Source of the DNA: CBDBKL01 sp965206675
Lineage (GTDB): Bacteria; Bdellovibrionota; Bdellovibrionia; Bdellovibrionales; JAKFYE01
Length of the DNA stretch: 64,000 nt
Reading direction: 5' to 3'
NCBI GenBank assembly: GCA_965206675.1
Contig: CBDBKL010000007.1
Span: 124,001-188,000, forward strand
The position numbers and the translations under genes are program-made. Every line of letters starts with the position of its first letter. Within the stretch, counting starts at the first letter, position 1. The notes under the pieces are model-generated. The model had not been told where the DNA came from. It ran no database searches and saw only the letters and a list, made by a program, of their open reading frames with translations. Positions 25,682 to 35,980 of this stretch are shown piece by piece.

Positions 25682-28549
25682 ATCTAAGAATTGGAAAAGA
25701 TAGTTTGGGCCTCCTGCCTTAAAACCAATGCCTGATAGTTTTATTCCTCCAAAAGGGTGTCGTTGTACGATGGCTCCTGTATTTGGCCTATTGATGTACA
25801 GATTGCCAACCTGAAAGCTTTTTTTAACATTTTGAATATGACTGGGGCTACGTGAGTAAAAACCTCCTGTTAAGCCAAATGGGGAGTCATTTGCAATATC
25901 AATAGCGTGTTTTAAATTCTTTGCTTTAAAGAGAGCAATAACAGGAGCAAAGAGTTCCTCTTTTGCAAGTTTTGAGTTTTGATCAATATTGGCAAAAATG
26001 GTTGGTGGGATAAAATATCCGTCATTAGGTTTTTTACCTTCAAAAAGGATATTATCTTTGTTTTCTTGTATGTAAGAAAGGGTTTTTTGTTTTGATTTTT
26101 CATCTATAAGAGGACCGACATAGCATGAAGGATTCTCAGCATATTCAACATAAATACTACGAGCAGCTTCTATGAGTCTCATAACAAATTTGTCATAAAT
26201 AGATTGCAGAACAATAACACGGCTACAGGCAGAACACTTCTGCCCTTGAAATCCAAAGGCTGAATAAATAACGCCCTCAACAGCTTCATCTAGATCAGCA
26301 TCTGAATCTATTATTATTGCATTTTTACCACCCATTTCTAATATACAACGTTTTATAGATGAACCTTCAGCTTTTGAGGCCTCTTCGTAAATTTTAAGCC
26401 CTACTTCTTTGGATCCTGTAAATGCAATTAAAGGAACATCAGGGTGATTCACTAAGTAGGAGCCAATTTCTTCTCCTTTTCCTGGTAAGTAGGAAAGAAC
26501 ACCTTTTGGGAGATTAATTTCTTCAAATAGTCTGTAGAGATGAGCTGCTATAACCGAGCTTTGTTCTGCAGGTTTCATAATAACGGTATTGCCAGTTACT
26601 AGTGCTGCCGTTGTCATACCTGTTAAAATAGCTAATGGAAAATTCCATGGTGCAATGACAGCACATACTCCTCGAGGTATATATTCTTGGATTCCAAATT
26701 CTCCGGGTACAATTTGAGTGCGATTTTTTTTACTTAATGTTGTGCGAGCTAACCAAGCATAATATTTACAAAAGTCAATAGCCTCACAAATATCAGCATC
26801 TGCTTCACTCCAAGGCTTACCCACTTCATAGACCTCGAGAGCTGATAATTCATAACGATTTTCTTTAATTTTTTGAGCCAGTTTATCAATATATTCTGCG
26901 CGTTCTATAACTGTCGTTTTAGACCAACTTTGAAAAGCATCTTTTGCGCAAGAAACAGCTTCTTTAGTATGATCAAGTGATGCAAAATGTACTGTTCCTA
27001 CTGAGGTATCAGGATGGGAGGGATTAAGGCTCTTAACTTTTAATGGGGAGGTTATCTTTTTTCCATTAATACAAATGGGATAATCAGCCTCTTTTTCTAT
27101 TGAGTTTAAAGCTTTTAAAAAGCTTTCTCGTTCTTTAAGTTTTGTGAAATCTAAGACTGCTTCGTTTTTAAAATCAGATTTCGAAGAGGGAACAGGTTCA
27201 TCGACGAGTTGAGGTTGTTTTAATAAGATTTTTTGTTGCGTGTTTTCAACAAACTGGGATCGTAGAAAACTTTCGTTGGATGTATTTTCTAATAATCTTC
27301 TTACTAAATAAGACATACCAGGAATGAGTTCTCCTACGGGAACATATTCACGAACTCTATATCCTAGTTTGACTAATGCCTTTTTGATAGGATCTGCCAT
27401 GCCATAAAGCATTTGGATTTCATACCCATTAGAAGGAATATTTTTTTCTTTCGCATAGACCTGGGCTGCCGCTATTGACCTAATATTGTGAGATCCTAGA
27501 GCGAGTTTGATATTTTGAACATTATCCAATAAAAGAAATGCACAGCGTTCATAATTAGCATCAGAGTTTTGTTTTAATGTATAAACCGGAATAGGCCAAT
27601 TCATTTGTTGGGCATAAGTTGTTTCATAATCCCAATAAGCTCCTTTAACCAATCGTACTGTAAAGGGAACTTTTCGAAGAAGCGCAAGTTTAATAAGACG
27701 TTTAGTGTCCTCGTATGAATCTTTAAGGTACGATTGAATAACAATTCCAAAATGTGGATAGTCTTTAAACTGTGGGTCTAGCAGGAGAGTTTCAAATATA
27801 TCAAGAGTGAAATCTTTAAGTTTATAACTTTCCATATCTATATTTAAAAAAATATTTTTTTCTACGGCCTTTTCAAAGAGAGGTTTGAGTTTTTCAATAA
27901 CTTTTTCTTTTGAGTTTTCCCAATCGATTTCTCTTATCTGTGAGTAGAGGCTTGTAATTTTAATAGAAATATTAGTTTTGGGAATAGGGCCAAAAGAGTC
28001 TGTATCAAGTAAAGGGATACTTTCCCATTTCTCTGATTCTTTAAATAAATCTGAAATAATATCTAAATATTGTTTTTGATAGCCAAGGGATTCTTTTTCA
28101 CTAAGAGTAGCTTCTCCTAGCAAATCAACTGTAAATGTGATTTTTTTATTTTTTCGTAATTTGTACAGTTTTGGCAGAGATTCCTTTAAATCTTTTCCAC
28201 CAATGAACATTCTTGCCATTTCGGTGATATTCTTTTTAATAACTCCAGCTAGTAAGTTTGGTGTTAGGACTCCTATATGAGAGCCAATATTAAAAATTTT
28301 TGGTAATTCCTCATTTTCATCGCTGAAATACTCTTTAAGATGATGAGCTATCTCTGTATTAGAATTTAATGAAGGTAACACGTCTATAAAGCGAAACATT
28401 TGAACCTTAAAGGCTTCATTTTTCATGCTCCAATCCATAACTTTTCCGTACCACCAATTTTTATTAAAAAGAGACATGTTTTCTTTCTGCATGGCAGAGA
28501 TTATAAGTTCACCTTGTTTTTCTACTTGAGATTGAAAGTCAGGGGACAT
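25610..28549 (-). CDS. putA: Bifunctional proline dehydrogenase / delta-1-pyrroline-5-carboxylate dehydrogenase
   Basis: Oxidises proline to glutamate in two steps. The first part (about residues 1-430) is the FAD-dependent proline dehydrogenase barrel, with VRLVKGAYWDYE near 300 and YGMADPIKKAL near 375. The second (about 470-970) is the NAD-dependent aldehyde dehydrogenase, with APWNFPLAI, the base glutamate in LEMGGKNA near 736 and the nucleophile cysteine in GQKCSAC near 770. At 979 residues it is shorter than enterobacterial PutA and has no N-terminal ribbon-helix-helix DNA-binding domain, so it should not self-regulate. It is a separate transcription unit facing the rhomboid gene. Confidence 0.93.
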   Translation of the reverse strand: MSPDFQSQVEKQGELIISAMQKENMSLFNKNWWYGKVMDWSMKNEAFKVQMFRFIDVLPSLNSNTEIAHHLKEYFSDENEELPKIFNIGSHIGVLTPNLLAGVIKKNITEMARMFIGGKDLKESLPKLYKLRKNKKITFTVDLLGEATLSEKESLGYQKQYLDIISDLFKESEKWESIPLLDTDSFGPIPKTNISIKITSLYSQIREIDWENSKEKVIEKLKPLFEKAVEKNIFLNIDMESYKLKDFTLDIFETLLLDPQFKDYPHFGIVIQSYLKDSYEDTKRLIKLALLRKVPFTVRLVKGAYWDYETTYAQQMNWPIPVYTLKQNSDANYERCAFLLLDNVQNIKLALGSHNIRSIAAAQVYAKEKNIPSNGYEIQMLYGMADPIKKALVKLGYRVREYVPVGELIPGMSYLVRRLLENTSNESFLRSQFVENTQQKILLKQPQLVDEPVPSSKSDFKNEAVLDFTKLKERESFLKALNSIEKEADYPICINGKKITSPLKVKSLNPSHPDTSVGTVHFASLDHTKEAVSCAKDAFQSWSKTTVIERAEYIDKLAQKIKENRYELSALEVYEVGKPWSEADADICEAIDFCKYYAWLARTTLSKKNRTQIVPGEFGIQEYIPRGVCAVIAPWNFPLAILTGMTTAALVTGNTVIMKPAEQSSVIAAHLYRLFEEINLPKGVLSYLPGKGEEIGSYLVNHPDVPLIAFTGSKEVGLKIYEEASKAEGSSIKRCILEMGGKNAIIIDSDADLDEAVEGVIYSAFGFQGQKCSACSRVIVLQSIYDKFVMRLIEAARSIYVEYAENPSCYVGPLIDEKSKQKTLSYIQENKDNILFEGKKPNDGYFIPPTIFANIDQNSKLAKEELFAPVIALFKAKNLKHAIDIANDSPFGLTGGFYSRSPSHIQNVKKSFQVGNLYINRPNTGAIVQRHPFGGIKLSGIGFKAGGPNYLFQFLDSRSITENTLRRGFAPSEELNQQS

Positions 28550-28733
28550 GGTTTAGATCCTTTTTAAATAATCTTGCTCAAAAAGGTTCTGATCTTCAAG
28601 TGTTTCGTTGGGTTTTGAAAAGGAAGTCATGTTGTCTAGAGAGGTTTGTATTTTTCATAAACGTTATGGAAAGTAGGGTGAAAAGTATTTAATAAAAAGA
28701 ATATTGCGCTGCGGTAGATTTGAATGAAAGAAG

Positions 28734-30539
28734 ATGAAAGGGGAAAAATACAGTAACATTATATATATGGGATTTTTTGTTCAAAAGAAATATCTATTCT
28801 ATTCGCTACCGTTTGCCTTTATTGTCATCATTAGTTTTTTGTCCTATCAAAAGCTCCCATGGCCTGTACAGGTAGATAGACAGCTTCCATTTGGCTCTAT
28901 TTATTATCTTAAGGGTAAGGGGGGTAGTACTGTAAAGGGGTCTAGGAATTTCTTAAAAGTTTATGAATCAAGTTCTATTTATTATGGGGCTCAAATTCTT
29001 ACGGGGCCAGATTCTCATATGACGATTCTCACAAGTCATTCAAGCGATAGATTAGAATTAGGGACCAAAACATCCATTCGTATCCCTGAGAAAGAGGAAA
29101 ATATTCGTTTCTTTTATTATATGGGTGAATTGTATCTTTCTGCCCATGGAGAGAGAAAGGATATTCGTTATGAGGTAAATTTGGGAGAATCTTATTTAGA
29201 AGTCTGGAATGCTGATGTTTTGATACGAGGAAAGGTCAATGAAAATTTAGAAGTAGAAGCATATCGCGGAAAAGTTAAACTTAAATTTTTTGAAAAAGAA
29301 TTAGAGATCAATACAGATGAGAGAGCTAAATATTCAAATGGTAAATGGACTTTGGTTGACAAAGATATGCATATTGTGACTCCAAAGGCCTATGATCGGA
29401 TTTATTATCCTTATAATCAAGGTCATTCAACACGGTTTAGCTGGTCAGGGGGTGTGGGTGATGTGAATGAAGTACAACTTTATATTGGAAAAGAACCTGA
29501 AAATTTAATATCTATACCGATATCAAATGTAGATATAAATAGTCATGAATTTGCAGCACATATTCCTAAAGGGAATCACTATTGGCAGTTGAAATTAATC
29601 ACTCCAGATCGTGTATTTGATTCTTGGATTTATAAGATTTTTGTATTGGAAGAATTCCCAGTACAAATTATGGAACCAAAGGAAAATAGGATCGCTAACT
29701 TTTACAGAAATACAAATAAAATTCGATTTCAATGGGAAAATCCCTCTCGCCTAGATAGACTTGCTCTGGAGGTTTCTCAGACTGAAGCTTTTAAAGAACT
29801 TGTTCTACATGAATCTGTGGATAAAGGTGGGGTAGCCTTCTATGAATTTCCATGGACAGGGACATTTTATTGGAGAGTCAACGGATATAGATTTGATACA
29901 TCGAAAATTGTATTAGGACGACCTGAAAAGTTTAGAGTTATCTCAAAAGAGGATTTTTTGCCTATTGAGTCTATTTTACCCAATAATGGGGATATTGTTT
30001 CTTTTAATGACATCAAAAGGGGTAAGGTTTTATTGAGATGGAATGATAATTTAGGAGTTAAAAGATATGCAGTGCTTTTAAAAGGTCCTGAGGGTTACAA
30101 TAAACGGTTTTATACTCATGTTTCCACTTTTCCTCTGCCTGTTTTAAAAGCTGGGGAGTACAGTTGGCAGATTGTTTCGTATGATGTAAATGATAATGCA
30201 AATATAAGTAAAAAATTTAAATTTACAATTAAAAATTTAAAACAGATTTCATGGAAAGGAATAGACAAAAATATAAAGGAAGACAGAGTAATAGCTAGTC
30301 CACAAAAAATAAGCAAAAGGGTACAATGGAGCAAGGGTCCTGAAGAAACAGATTTTTATATTTTTGAGTTTTTAGAATCGAATAAATTTACAGAGGTGAA
30401 AAAAATTAACACAAAAAGAAATCAACTTATTCTCCCAAAAAATATAAAAGGTTTCTATAAAATTAGAGTTAAGGCTCATTCTTCATCAGATGACTTACTT
30501 GCTGTTTCTGAAGAAATTAAAGTGCAATTTGTCCAATAA
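28734..30539 (+). CDS. FecR-like domain protein with Ig/Fn3-like repeats, membrane-anchored
   Basis: A 601-residue envelope protein. An N-terminal membrane helix (about 20-42) is followed by a FecR-type beta region (about 60-205) with GAQILTGPDSHMTILTS, LELGTKTSIRIPE and VEAYRGKVKL. After it come several beta-sandwich-like units containing FSWSGG, IRFQWENPS and FYWRVNGYR (about 225-600). It has no iron-uptake neighbours, so a role in ferric citrate signalling is unlikely. The gene next to it, convergent at 30556, encodes a membrane cyclase-like protein. I regard it as a possible periplasmic input or binding protein. Confidence 0.75.
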   Translation: MKGEKYSNIIYMGFFVQKKYLFYSLPFAFIVIISFLSYQKLPWPVQVDRQLPFGSIYYLKGKGGSTVKGSRNFLKVYESSSIYYGAQILTGPDSHMTILTSHSSDRLELGTKTSIRIPEKEENIRFFYYMGELYLSAHGERKDIRYEVNLGESYLEVWNADVLIRGKVNENLEVEAYRGKVKLKFFEKELEINTDERAKYSNGKWTLVDKDMHIVTPKAYDRIYYPYNQGHSTRFSWSGGVGDVNEVQLYIGKEPENLISIPISNVDINSHEFAAHIPKGNHYWQLKLITPDRVFDSWIYKIFVLEEFPVQIMEPKENRIANFYRNTNKIRFQWENPSRLDRLALEVSQTEAFKELVLHESVDKGGVAFYEFPWTGTFYWRVNGYRFDTSKIVLGRPEKFRVISKEDFLPIESILPNNGDIVSFNDIKRGKVLLRWNDNLGVKRYAVLLKGPEGYNKRFYTHVSTFPLPVLKAGEYSWQIVSYDVNDNANISKKFKFTIKNLKQISWKGIDKNIKEDRVIASPQKISKRVQWSKGPEETDFYIFEFLESNKFTEVKKINTKRNQLILPKNIKGFYKIRVKAHSSSDDLLAVSEEIKVQFVQ

Positions 30540-30555
30540 AATAAATAACAACTGA

Positions 30556-32208
30556 TTAAATTTTCCTTAAAAGAATGGAATAGGGTTGTTGGTTATTCGT
30601 GTTATTTTCTTTTAATGTGAAATCATTCTTGGCTTCTTTAGAAAGTGTTTTTCCTAAAAGAATATTATAACTATTTAAAGAAGAGAGTGACATGAGCATA
30701 TAGGAAGATTCAATGGGTGCTCCAATAGCAGAATACTTTTCATGCTCTTTTGTATCAAATCGACCAATTATAACTTTCCCTTTTTCAATTCCAATGGCTA
30801 ATTTTATTTGAGTTTTAAAGCGTTTATTTATTGATTTTAAATTTTCTTGTAACTTAAGAGCTGTTTCGATGGCTTGTATATGCTCTTGGTCTGATTCATA
30901 TGGAAATCCCCATAGCGTCAGTATTTGGTTATTTTGTATACTGTCGATGACCCCATTATTTTTTTCAACTGTTGAACGGATATTTTGGAGGATTTCATTA
31001 AAAAGTTCTCTAAAATATTTGGGTGATCTGTCATAGGTAAGATTTTCTATTTGAATGGACATAGATGTCAGAGTTTTAGATTTAGTCACTCTAAAGGAAG
31101 AACGAATGTCATAAAGGTCATAATTTAGGCCTGAAAATTTTTGGAGAGAGCCAGAATAAAGAGATTGTTTTTCAAGTTCTTTTCCTAATGTGTCTAAAGA
31201 AAATTCTAGCTCCTGAAATTCATCATTTTTAAAAATTTTAGGTCTGGCTTTAAAGTTATGATCTATAAATGCAGACACGGTATTTTTTATTTTATTAATA
31301 TTATTAGATAATCTTTTAGCTTGTCTAAGCATAATATAAATACTTATTAGAGAGAGGATGAAAATAAGAAAAAGTATAAGTTCTTGGAGTGATGTTTTTA
31401 TCTGATTTGTATTTTGAAATAAAGGACGAGCTATAAAAAGTATTCCGTCATGGGTTTTATTATAAACAAGATTGCTCGAGTCAAAAGTTTTCTTTATTAT
31501 TTCAGGATTTTGTTTTATTTGAGAGAAATTTGTAATTAAAGTTTGAATATCTTTTTTTGTTATAGATTTGGAAATGAATGGTGAAATAACTTCCCCAAGA
31601 GAATTAGCGGCTACAATATCACAATCTTTTCTCTCAATTCCATTGGGCCATAATTTTAAAGCATCAATGTGAACTGTTGTTAGAATATTGTTGTGTCTTA
31701 AGAAAAGAGTCCAAATTTGTCTCTGATCAAAGAATTTTCTTGATATAATTAAAGGTCTTCTAATATTTGAGAGCTTTGCTATGAGAGGAGAATAAGTTTC
31801 TAAATTCTCTAATGCAGTTACTTTAAACCCTGAGTTGTTTAAATTTTTTGGAGAAAAAAATTCATTCTTTAAATGATACTTTCCTGAAGGATCTATCTCA
31901 TATTGTGAGATCCCATAAAGTTCTTGAGAAGTGAAAAGCAGTTTAAGATGATTTTGGGATACCTGAGTACTTAAATCCTGTTTAAGATAGGGGCTCAGTT
32001 CTTGGATAAGTTCTTCTTTTGCTAATTTAAAAGTCGATTGAATAGATTGTAATGTTTGATAGCATAAATATTTATTTTGATTTTCATAATAAGAGCTAAA
32101 CCATAGTGGCATTATAATAAGGGCCGGTATAAGTATGCTCAGGGCTATAAATAATCCAATACTTATGAGGCGTATATAAAGGGAAAGGTTTGCCTTTTTT
32201 ATTTTCAT
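30556..32208 (-). CDS. Membrane protein with HAMP-like linker and degenerate adenylate/guanylate cyclase domain
   Basis: The 550-residue protein has a first membrane helix (about 12-36), a periplasmic sensor-like region (about 40-265), a second helix (about 270-292), a HAMP-like segment (about 295-350) and a class III cyclase-like domain (about 365-545). The C-terminal half of that domain is well kept (LAIGIEKGKVIIGRFDT, YSAIGAPIESSYML). The two metal-binding aspartates appear lost: the first strand reads SMSIQIENL and the second motif reads DSIQNNQILTLWG where active enzymes have a GD pair. It is probably an inactive cyclase-fold receiver. Confidence 0.8.
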   Translation of the reverse strand: MKIKKANLSLYIRLISIGLFIALSILIPALIIMPLWFSSYYENQNKYLCYQTLQSIQSTFKLAKEELIQELSPYLKQDLSTQVSQNHLKLLFTSQELYGISQYEIDPSGKYHLKNEFFSPKNLNNSGFKVTALENLETYSPLIAKLSNIRRPLIISRKFFDQRQIWTLFLRHNNILTTVHIDALKLWPNGIERKDCDIVAANSLGEVISPFISKSITKKDIQTLITNFSQIKQNPEIIKKTFDSSNLVYNKTHDGILFIARPLFQNTNQIKTSLQELILFLIFILSLISIYIMLRQAKRLSNNINKIKNTVSAFIDHNFKARPKIFKNDEFQELEFSLDTLGKELEKQSLYSGSLQKFSGLNYDLYDIRSSFRVTKSKTLTSMSIQIENLTYDRSPKYFRELFNEILQNIRSTVEKNNGVIDSIQNNQILTLWGFPYESDQEHIQAIETALKLQENLKSINKRFKTQIKLAIGIEKGKVIIGRFDTKEHEKYSAIGAPIESSYMLMSLSSLNSYNILLGKTLSKEAKNDFTLKENNTNNQQPYSILLRKI

Positions 32209-32361
32209 ATCTTTACTTGATGGTATTTTTTAATTAATCTCAATAGTTTAGGAGAAAACCTCTACTTATGGAGAGGAGAGGGAAGGTTTTATGGGATATG
32301 AATTTTTAAAGGTTAGAACTAATGATTGACTCATAAAACAAGGGTTCTTATAGCTATCTTT

Positions 32362-34191
32362 ATGGAAAAAATTAAAAAACTTTCTACAGAGGTTATTCAT
32401 CAAATTGCAGCGGGAGAAGTTCTTGAACGTCCGTCTCATCTTGTTAAAGAACTCATAGAAAATTCTATAGATGCCGGAGCTGATTCTATTGAATTATCTT
32501 ACGAAGATGGTGGAATGTCTCTGAGTGTTAAAGATAATGGCCATGGAATGTCTAAGGATGATCTTCCGTTATCTATTGCACGACATGCAACTAGTAAGCT
32601 GAATTTGGCATCAGATATTTGGAAATTGAAAAGTTTTGGTTTTAGAGGGGAAGCTTTGGCGAGTATCGCTGCAGTTAGTGAAATGGAAATTATATCTAGA
32701 CAGAAACTTGATGAAGAAGCTCATAAGTTGTCTATTCATTTTGGAGACTCTCAGAAGATAGATTCAATGGGTGGAGAGGATGGAACACTTATTTCTATTA
32801 AATCTCTATTTAAAAATCTACCTGCAAGAAAAAAGTTTTTAAAATCTAAATCAGCAGAATCTGCACATATTAAGAAAACATTTAAGGCATTAGCTCTAGT
32901 TCATCCTCAAATTTCTTTTAAATTAAAGCAATCGGGAAAACTTGTGTTTCATTGTACAGGACAGAAACAATTTGTTCGTCGTGTGGAAGATATTCTTAAT
33001 ATTGATGGACTTCATAGTATTGAAAAACAGGATGATAGATATAAATTGAAAGCGGCTTTTAGTAGTCCCAATGTCACTACAGGGACAAGTCAACAATTAT
33101 GGATTTTTGTTCAGAAACGTTGGATTCATAATACGACTATTGTAGCAGCTATCATTGAAGCCTATAGGAATTTGCTTATGCATGGAGAGTATCCTTATGT
33201 TGTTTTGGATTTAGAAGTTCCTCCTGACGAAGTTGATGTCAATATACATCCCTCTAAATCCCAAGTGAAGTTTCAGGATAATTCAAAGATTTTTAAATAT
33301 GTTTATTCAACATTAAGAGAGGCTTTAGAAACTGCACCTTGGGTGAGTAAGGTTTTAAAAACTACAAATAAAAATCATTTAGATAATAGGTCGAGTTTGA
33401 GATTTAATTCTTCTGATCTTGAGAAATTAAAATTTAAAAGTAAAGATTTTATGCCAAAAGAAAAGGGAGATATAAGTTCTTTGAAAGAAGTTGTTACAAT
33501 TGATGATAAGAAAGTATTTTTAAAAGACAATAACAGCGTCAATGTATCTGAAAAGAATGTCAATGTAGTATCCGATTTTGATTCTCATAAAAAATTACCA
33601 AATAAATGGGAAAACATGGATATTATTGGTCAGGCAGATCAAACATATATAGTGGGGCAAACTGGAGATGGTTTGTTAATGATTGATCAACATGCTGCTC
33701 ATGAACGTGTTGTTTTTGAAAAATTGATGGAAAGATTTAAGAATCAAGAAATGGATATGCAGCAATTTTTTCTTATCCCACTTTATTATGAGAGTGGTGA
33801 AGAGACGATAGAATCTTTGCTTACAATTGAGAAAGATCTTTTAAACATAGGTCTTAAAATTGAAAGATCAGGCCCCACAACTTTAAGTTTAACTTCCGCT
33901 CCGTCACTTATTAAAGAAAAAGCTCTGATTAAAGTTTTAGATCAGGTAGCTAAGGATATAAGTGTTCAAGGACAATCTTTTGCTTTAGAAAAGTGTTTGG
34001 GAGATATTTTTGCAACTATGGCATGCCATAGTGTTATTAGAGCGGGGCAGGCAATGAGTCATGAAGAAATGAGAAGTCTTTTAAAGCAAATGGATGAATA
34101 TCCACTTTCAAGTTTTTGTCCTCATGGAAGACCTGTATTTGTTGAATATTCTTGGAGTCGTATTGAGAGGGACTTTGGGCGAATTGTATAA
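32362..34191 (+). CDS. mutL: DNA mismatch repair protein MutL
   Basis: GHKL ATPase that links MutS mismatch recognition to strand removal. N-terminal motifs are AAGEVLERP near residue 15, ELIENSIDAGA, DNGHGM and GFRGEALASI. The C-terminal domain has DQHAAHERVVFE near residue 437, which fits the metal-binding endonuclease motif DQHA-x2-E-x4-E, so this MutL probably nicks DNA itself and no MutH is needed. The start is ATG 32362, where the family N-terminus begins; the TTG at 32326 adds unlike residues. The stop overlaps the miaA start by one base. Confidence 0.95.
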   Translation: MEKIKKLSTEVIHQIAAGEVLERPSHLVKELIENSIDAGADSIELSYEDGGMSLSVKDNGHGMSKDDLPLSIARHATSKLNLASDIWKLKSFGFRGEALASIAAVSEMEIISRQKLDEEAHKLSIHFGDSQKIDSMGGEDGTLISIKSLFKNLPARKKFLKSKSAESAHIKKTFKALALVHPQISFKLKQSGKLVFHCTGQKQFVRRVEDILNIDGLHSIEKQDDRYKLKAAFSSPNVTTGTSQQLWIFVQKRWIHNTTIVAAIIEAYRNLLMHGEYPYVVLDLEVPPDEVDVNIHPSKSQVKFQDNSKIFKYVYSTLREALETAPWVSKVLKTTNKNHLDNRSSLRFNSSDLEKLKFKSKDFMPKEKGDISSLKEVVTIDDKKVFLKDNNSVNVSEKNVNVVSDFDSHKKLPNKWENMDIIGQADQTYIVGQTGDGLLMIDQHAAHERVVFEKLMERFKNQEMDMQQFFLIPLYYESGEETIESLLTIEKDLLNIGLKIERSGPTTLSLTSAPSLIKEKALIKVLDQVAKDISVQGQSFALEKCLGDIFATMACHSVIRAGQAMSHEEMRSLLKQMDEYPLSSFCPHGRPVFVEYSWSRIERDFGRIV

Positions 34192-35105
34192 TGAAAGTTT
34201 GTTTTCTATTAGGAACCACAGGTACAGGTAAATCTCACTTTGCAACTCTTATTGCTGAATCTCAGCAAGTGTCTATTTTAAATGCTGATAGTTTGCAGGT
34301 GTATAAGTTTTTAGATATTGGTACGGCAAAGCCAAGCCATGAAGATTTAAACAGGTATCCACATTATCTGTATAGTTATGTTGATCTTGGAGAAGAGTAT
34401 ACGGCTGGGCGGTACAGAAATTCTGCAATGGAATGTTTATCTCATCTTGAGAAGTTGTCAAAAATGGCTCTTATTGTTGGAGGAAGTGGTTTTTATATAC
34501 AAGCTCTTGAAAAAGGAATGTTTCAGCCAGGAAGCGTGCGTTATGATATTCATAATCGTGTTCGACAACAAGCAGAGAGTAAGAAAGGTTTAGAAGAACT
34601 CTATAAAGAGCTTAAAAATAGTGATCCCGAATATGCAAATAAAATTAACTTTAATGATAAATATAGAATTCAAAGAGCTGTAGAGCTTATTCGTGAGCAT
34701 AAAAAACCTTTAAGTCAATTATGGCTTGAACCTCTTTCGGAAAAATTACCTTATTCTTACATTAAGGTTGGGCTATATCTTGAAAGAGAAAAATTAGAAA
34801 TACAGCTTAAAGATAGAATTCAAAGTATGTTAGAGAAGGGATTTATTGATGAGGTTCAGGATTTATTAAGAAAAGTACCTAGAGAGTGGAGTCCTTTTCG
34901 TAGTATTGGATATAAAGAAATTATTCAATATCTCGATGGGGAGATTACAATTAATGAGTTACCTCAACTTATTTTACAAAACACAATGAAATTGGCAAAA
35001 AAACAAAGAACTTGGTTTAAGAGAGATAAAGATATAAGATGGTTTCATTCCGAAAAACAGCGGGATGAAGCTTTGGATTATGTTGTTCAATGGGGAAAAA
35101 AATGA
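34191..35105 (+). CDS. miaA: tRNA dimethylallyltransferase
   Basis: Adds the isopentenyl group to A37 of tRNAs that read codons starting with U. The 304-residue protein has P-loop GTTGTGKSHFA near residue 8, LNADSLQVYKFLDIGTAKPS near 32, YPHYLYSYVD and GFYIQALEKG. Later come RIQRAVE and PFRSIGYKEI near 240. It starts on the last base of mutL (TAATG), so translation is coupled, and it overlaps yicC by 4 bp. Confidence 0.94.
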   Translation: MKVCFLLGTTGTGKSHFATLIAESQQVSILNADSLQVYKFLDIGTAKPSHEDLNRYPHYLYSYVDLGEEYTAGRYRNSAMECLSHLEKLSKMALIVGGSGFYIQALEKGMFQPGSVRYDIHNRVRQQAESKKGLEELYKELKNSDPEYANKINFNDKYRIQRAVELIREHKKPLSQLWLEPLSEKLPYSYIKVGLYLEREKLEIQLKDRIQSMLEKGFIDEVQDLLRKVPREWSPFRSIGYKEIIQYLDGEITINELPQLILQNTMKLAKKQRTWFKRDKDIRWFHSEKQRDEALDYVVQWGKK

Positions 35106-35980
35106 AAAGTATGACAGGATATGGTTCCACAAATATTTCAATTGAAAATATATCTATGGAAATAATAATAAAATCAGTCAATGGAAAGTTTTTAGAAACA
35201 CGATTTTCTTTACCACAAGTCTATATGGCTTTAGAAAATGATCTTAAAAAGAAATTGAAGAATAATATCAGCAGAGGCTTTGTGAGTATTTATTTAAACC
35301 GTCATGTTCTTAAAAAAAGTAAAAATGTATATTTTAAAACTGATACGGAATTGGCTAAAAGATATATTTCCTCTTATAAAAAGTTAAGTAAAGATTTAAA
35401 GATAGATTTTGAACCTGATTTGAAGTTTATCACTCAACAAATGGAAGTTATTTCTTTAGAGGAAAAATCTGTATTATCTGCAATTGAGAAAAAAACTTTA
35501 TTTAGGGGCTTTGAAAAAGCTTTACAAATTTTAGATAGAGAAAGAGAGAGGGAAGGGCGGTTTCTTTGTAAGGAAATTAAATCTTTTACGAGAGCATTAG
35601 AGCAAAATTTAAAATCTATTGAAAAACTCAGGGATAGGTCTCAGAAATTTTTAAAGGAAAAATACACTCAGAGATTAAAGGAATTGATGCACGGGGAATA
35701 TCTAGACCAGGGGCGTTTGGCTCAAGAGATAGCTATTCTTGTGGATAAAGCTGATATCACTGAGGAGATTTCAAGATTAAGGGAGCATCTTCGTCAGTTT
35801 CAGAAACTTTTAGATATTCCTGGTTTTAAGGGTAAAAAACTTGATTTTTATACACAAGAGCTGTTACGTGAAATAAATACGATAGGATCTAAATCGTATA
35901 CCTCTGAATTGACAAAATATGTAGTAGAGGCAAAATCGATGATTGAAAAAATCAGGGAACAGGTGCAAAATATCGAATGA
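35102..35980 (+). CDS. yicC: YicC family endoribonuclease
   Basis: YicC-like RNase, in other species linked to sRNA and mRNA turnover. The start at 35102 gives the typical MKSMTGYGS N-terminus and an ATGA overlap with miaA; the longer start at 35090 is rejected. The C-terminal DUF1732 part is clear: DITEEISRLREHLRQF and KLDFYTQELLREINTIGSKS near residue 250. The 292-residue length is normal. It is coupled to gmk by an ATGA overlap, the standard yicC-gmk pairing. Confidence 0.92.
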   Translation: MKSMTGYGSTNISIENISMEIIIKSVNGKFLETRFSLPQVYMALENDLKKKLKNNISRGFVSIYLNRHVLKKSKNVYFKTDTELAKRYISSYKKLSKDLKIDFEPDLKFITQQMEVISLEEKSVLSAIEKKTLFRGFEKALQILDREREREGRFLCKEIKSFTRALEQNLKSIEKLRDRSQKFLKEKYTQRLKELMHGEYLDQGRLAQEIAILVDKADITEEISRLREHLRQFQKLLDIPGFKGKKLDFYTQELLREINTIGSKSYTSELTKYVVEAKSMIEKIREQVQNIE

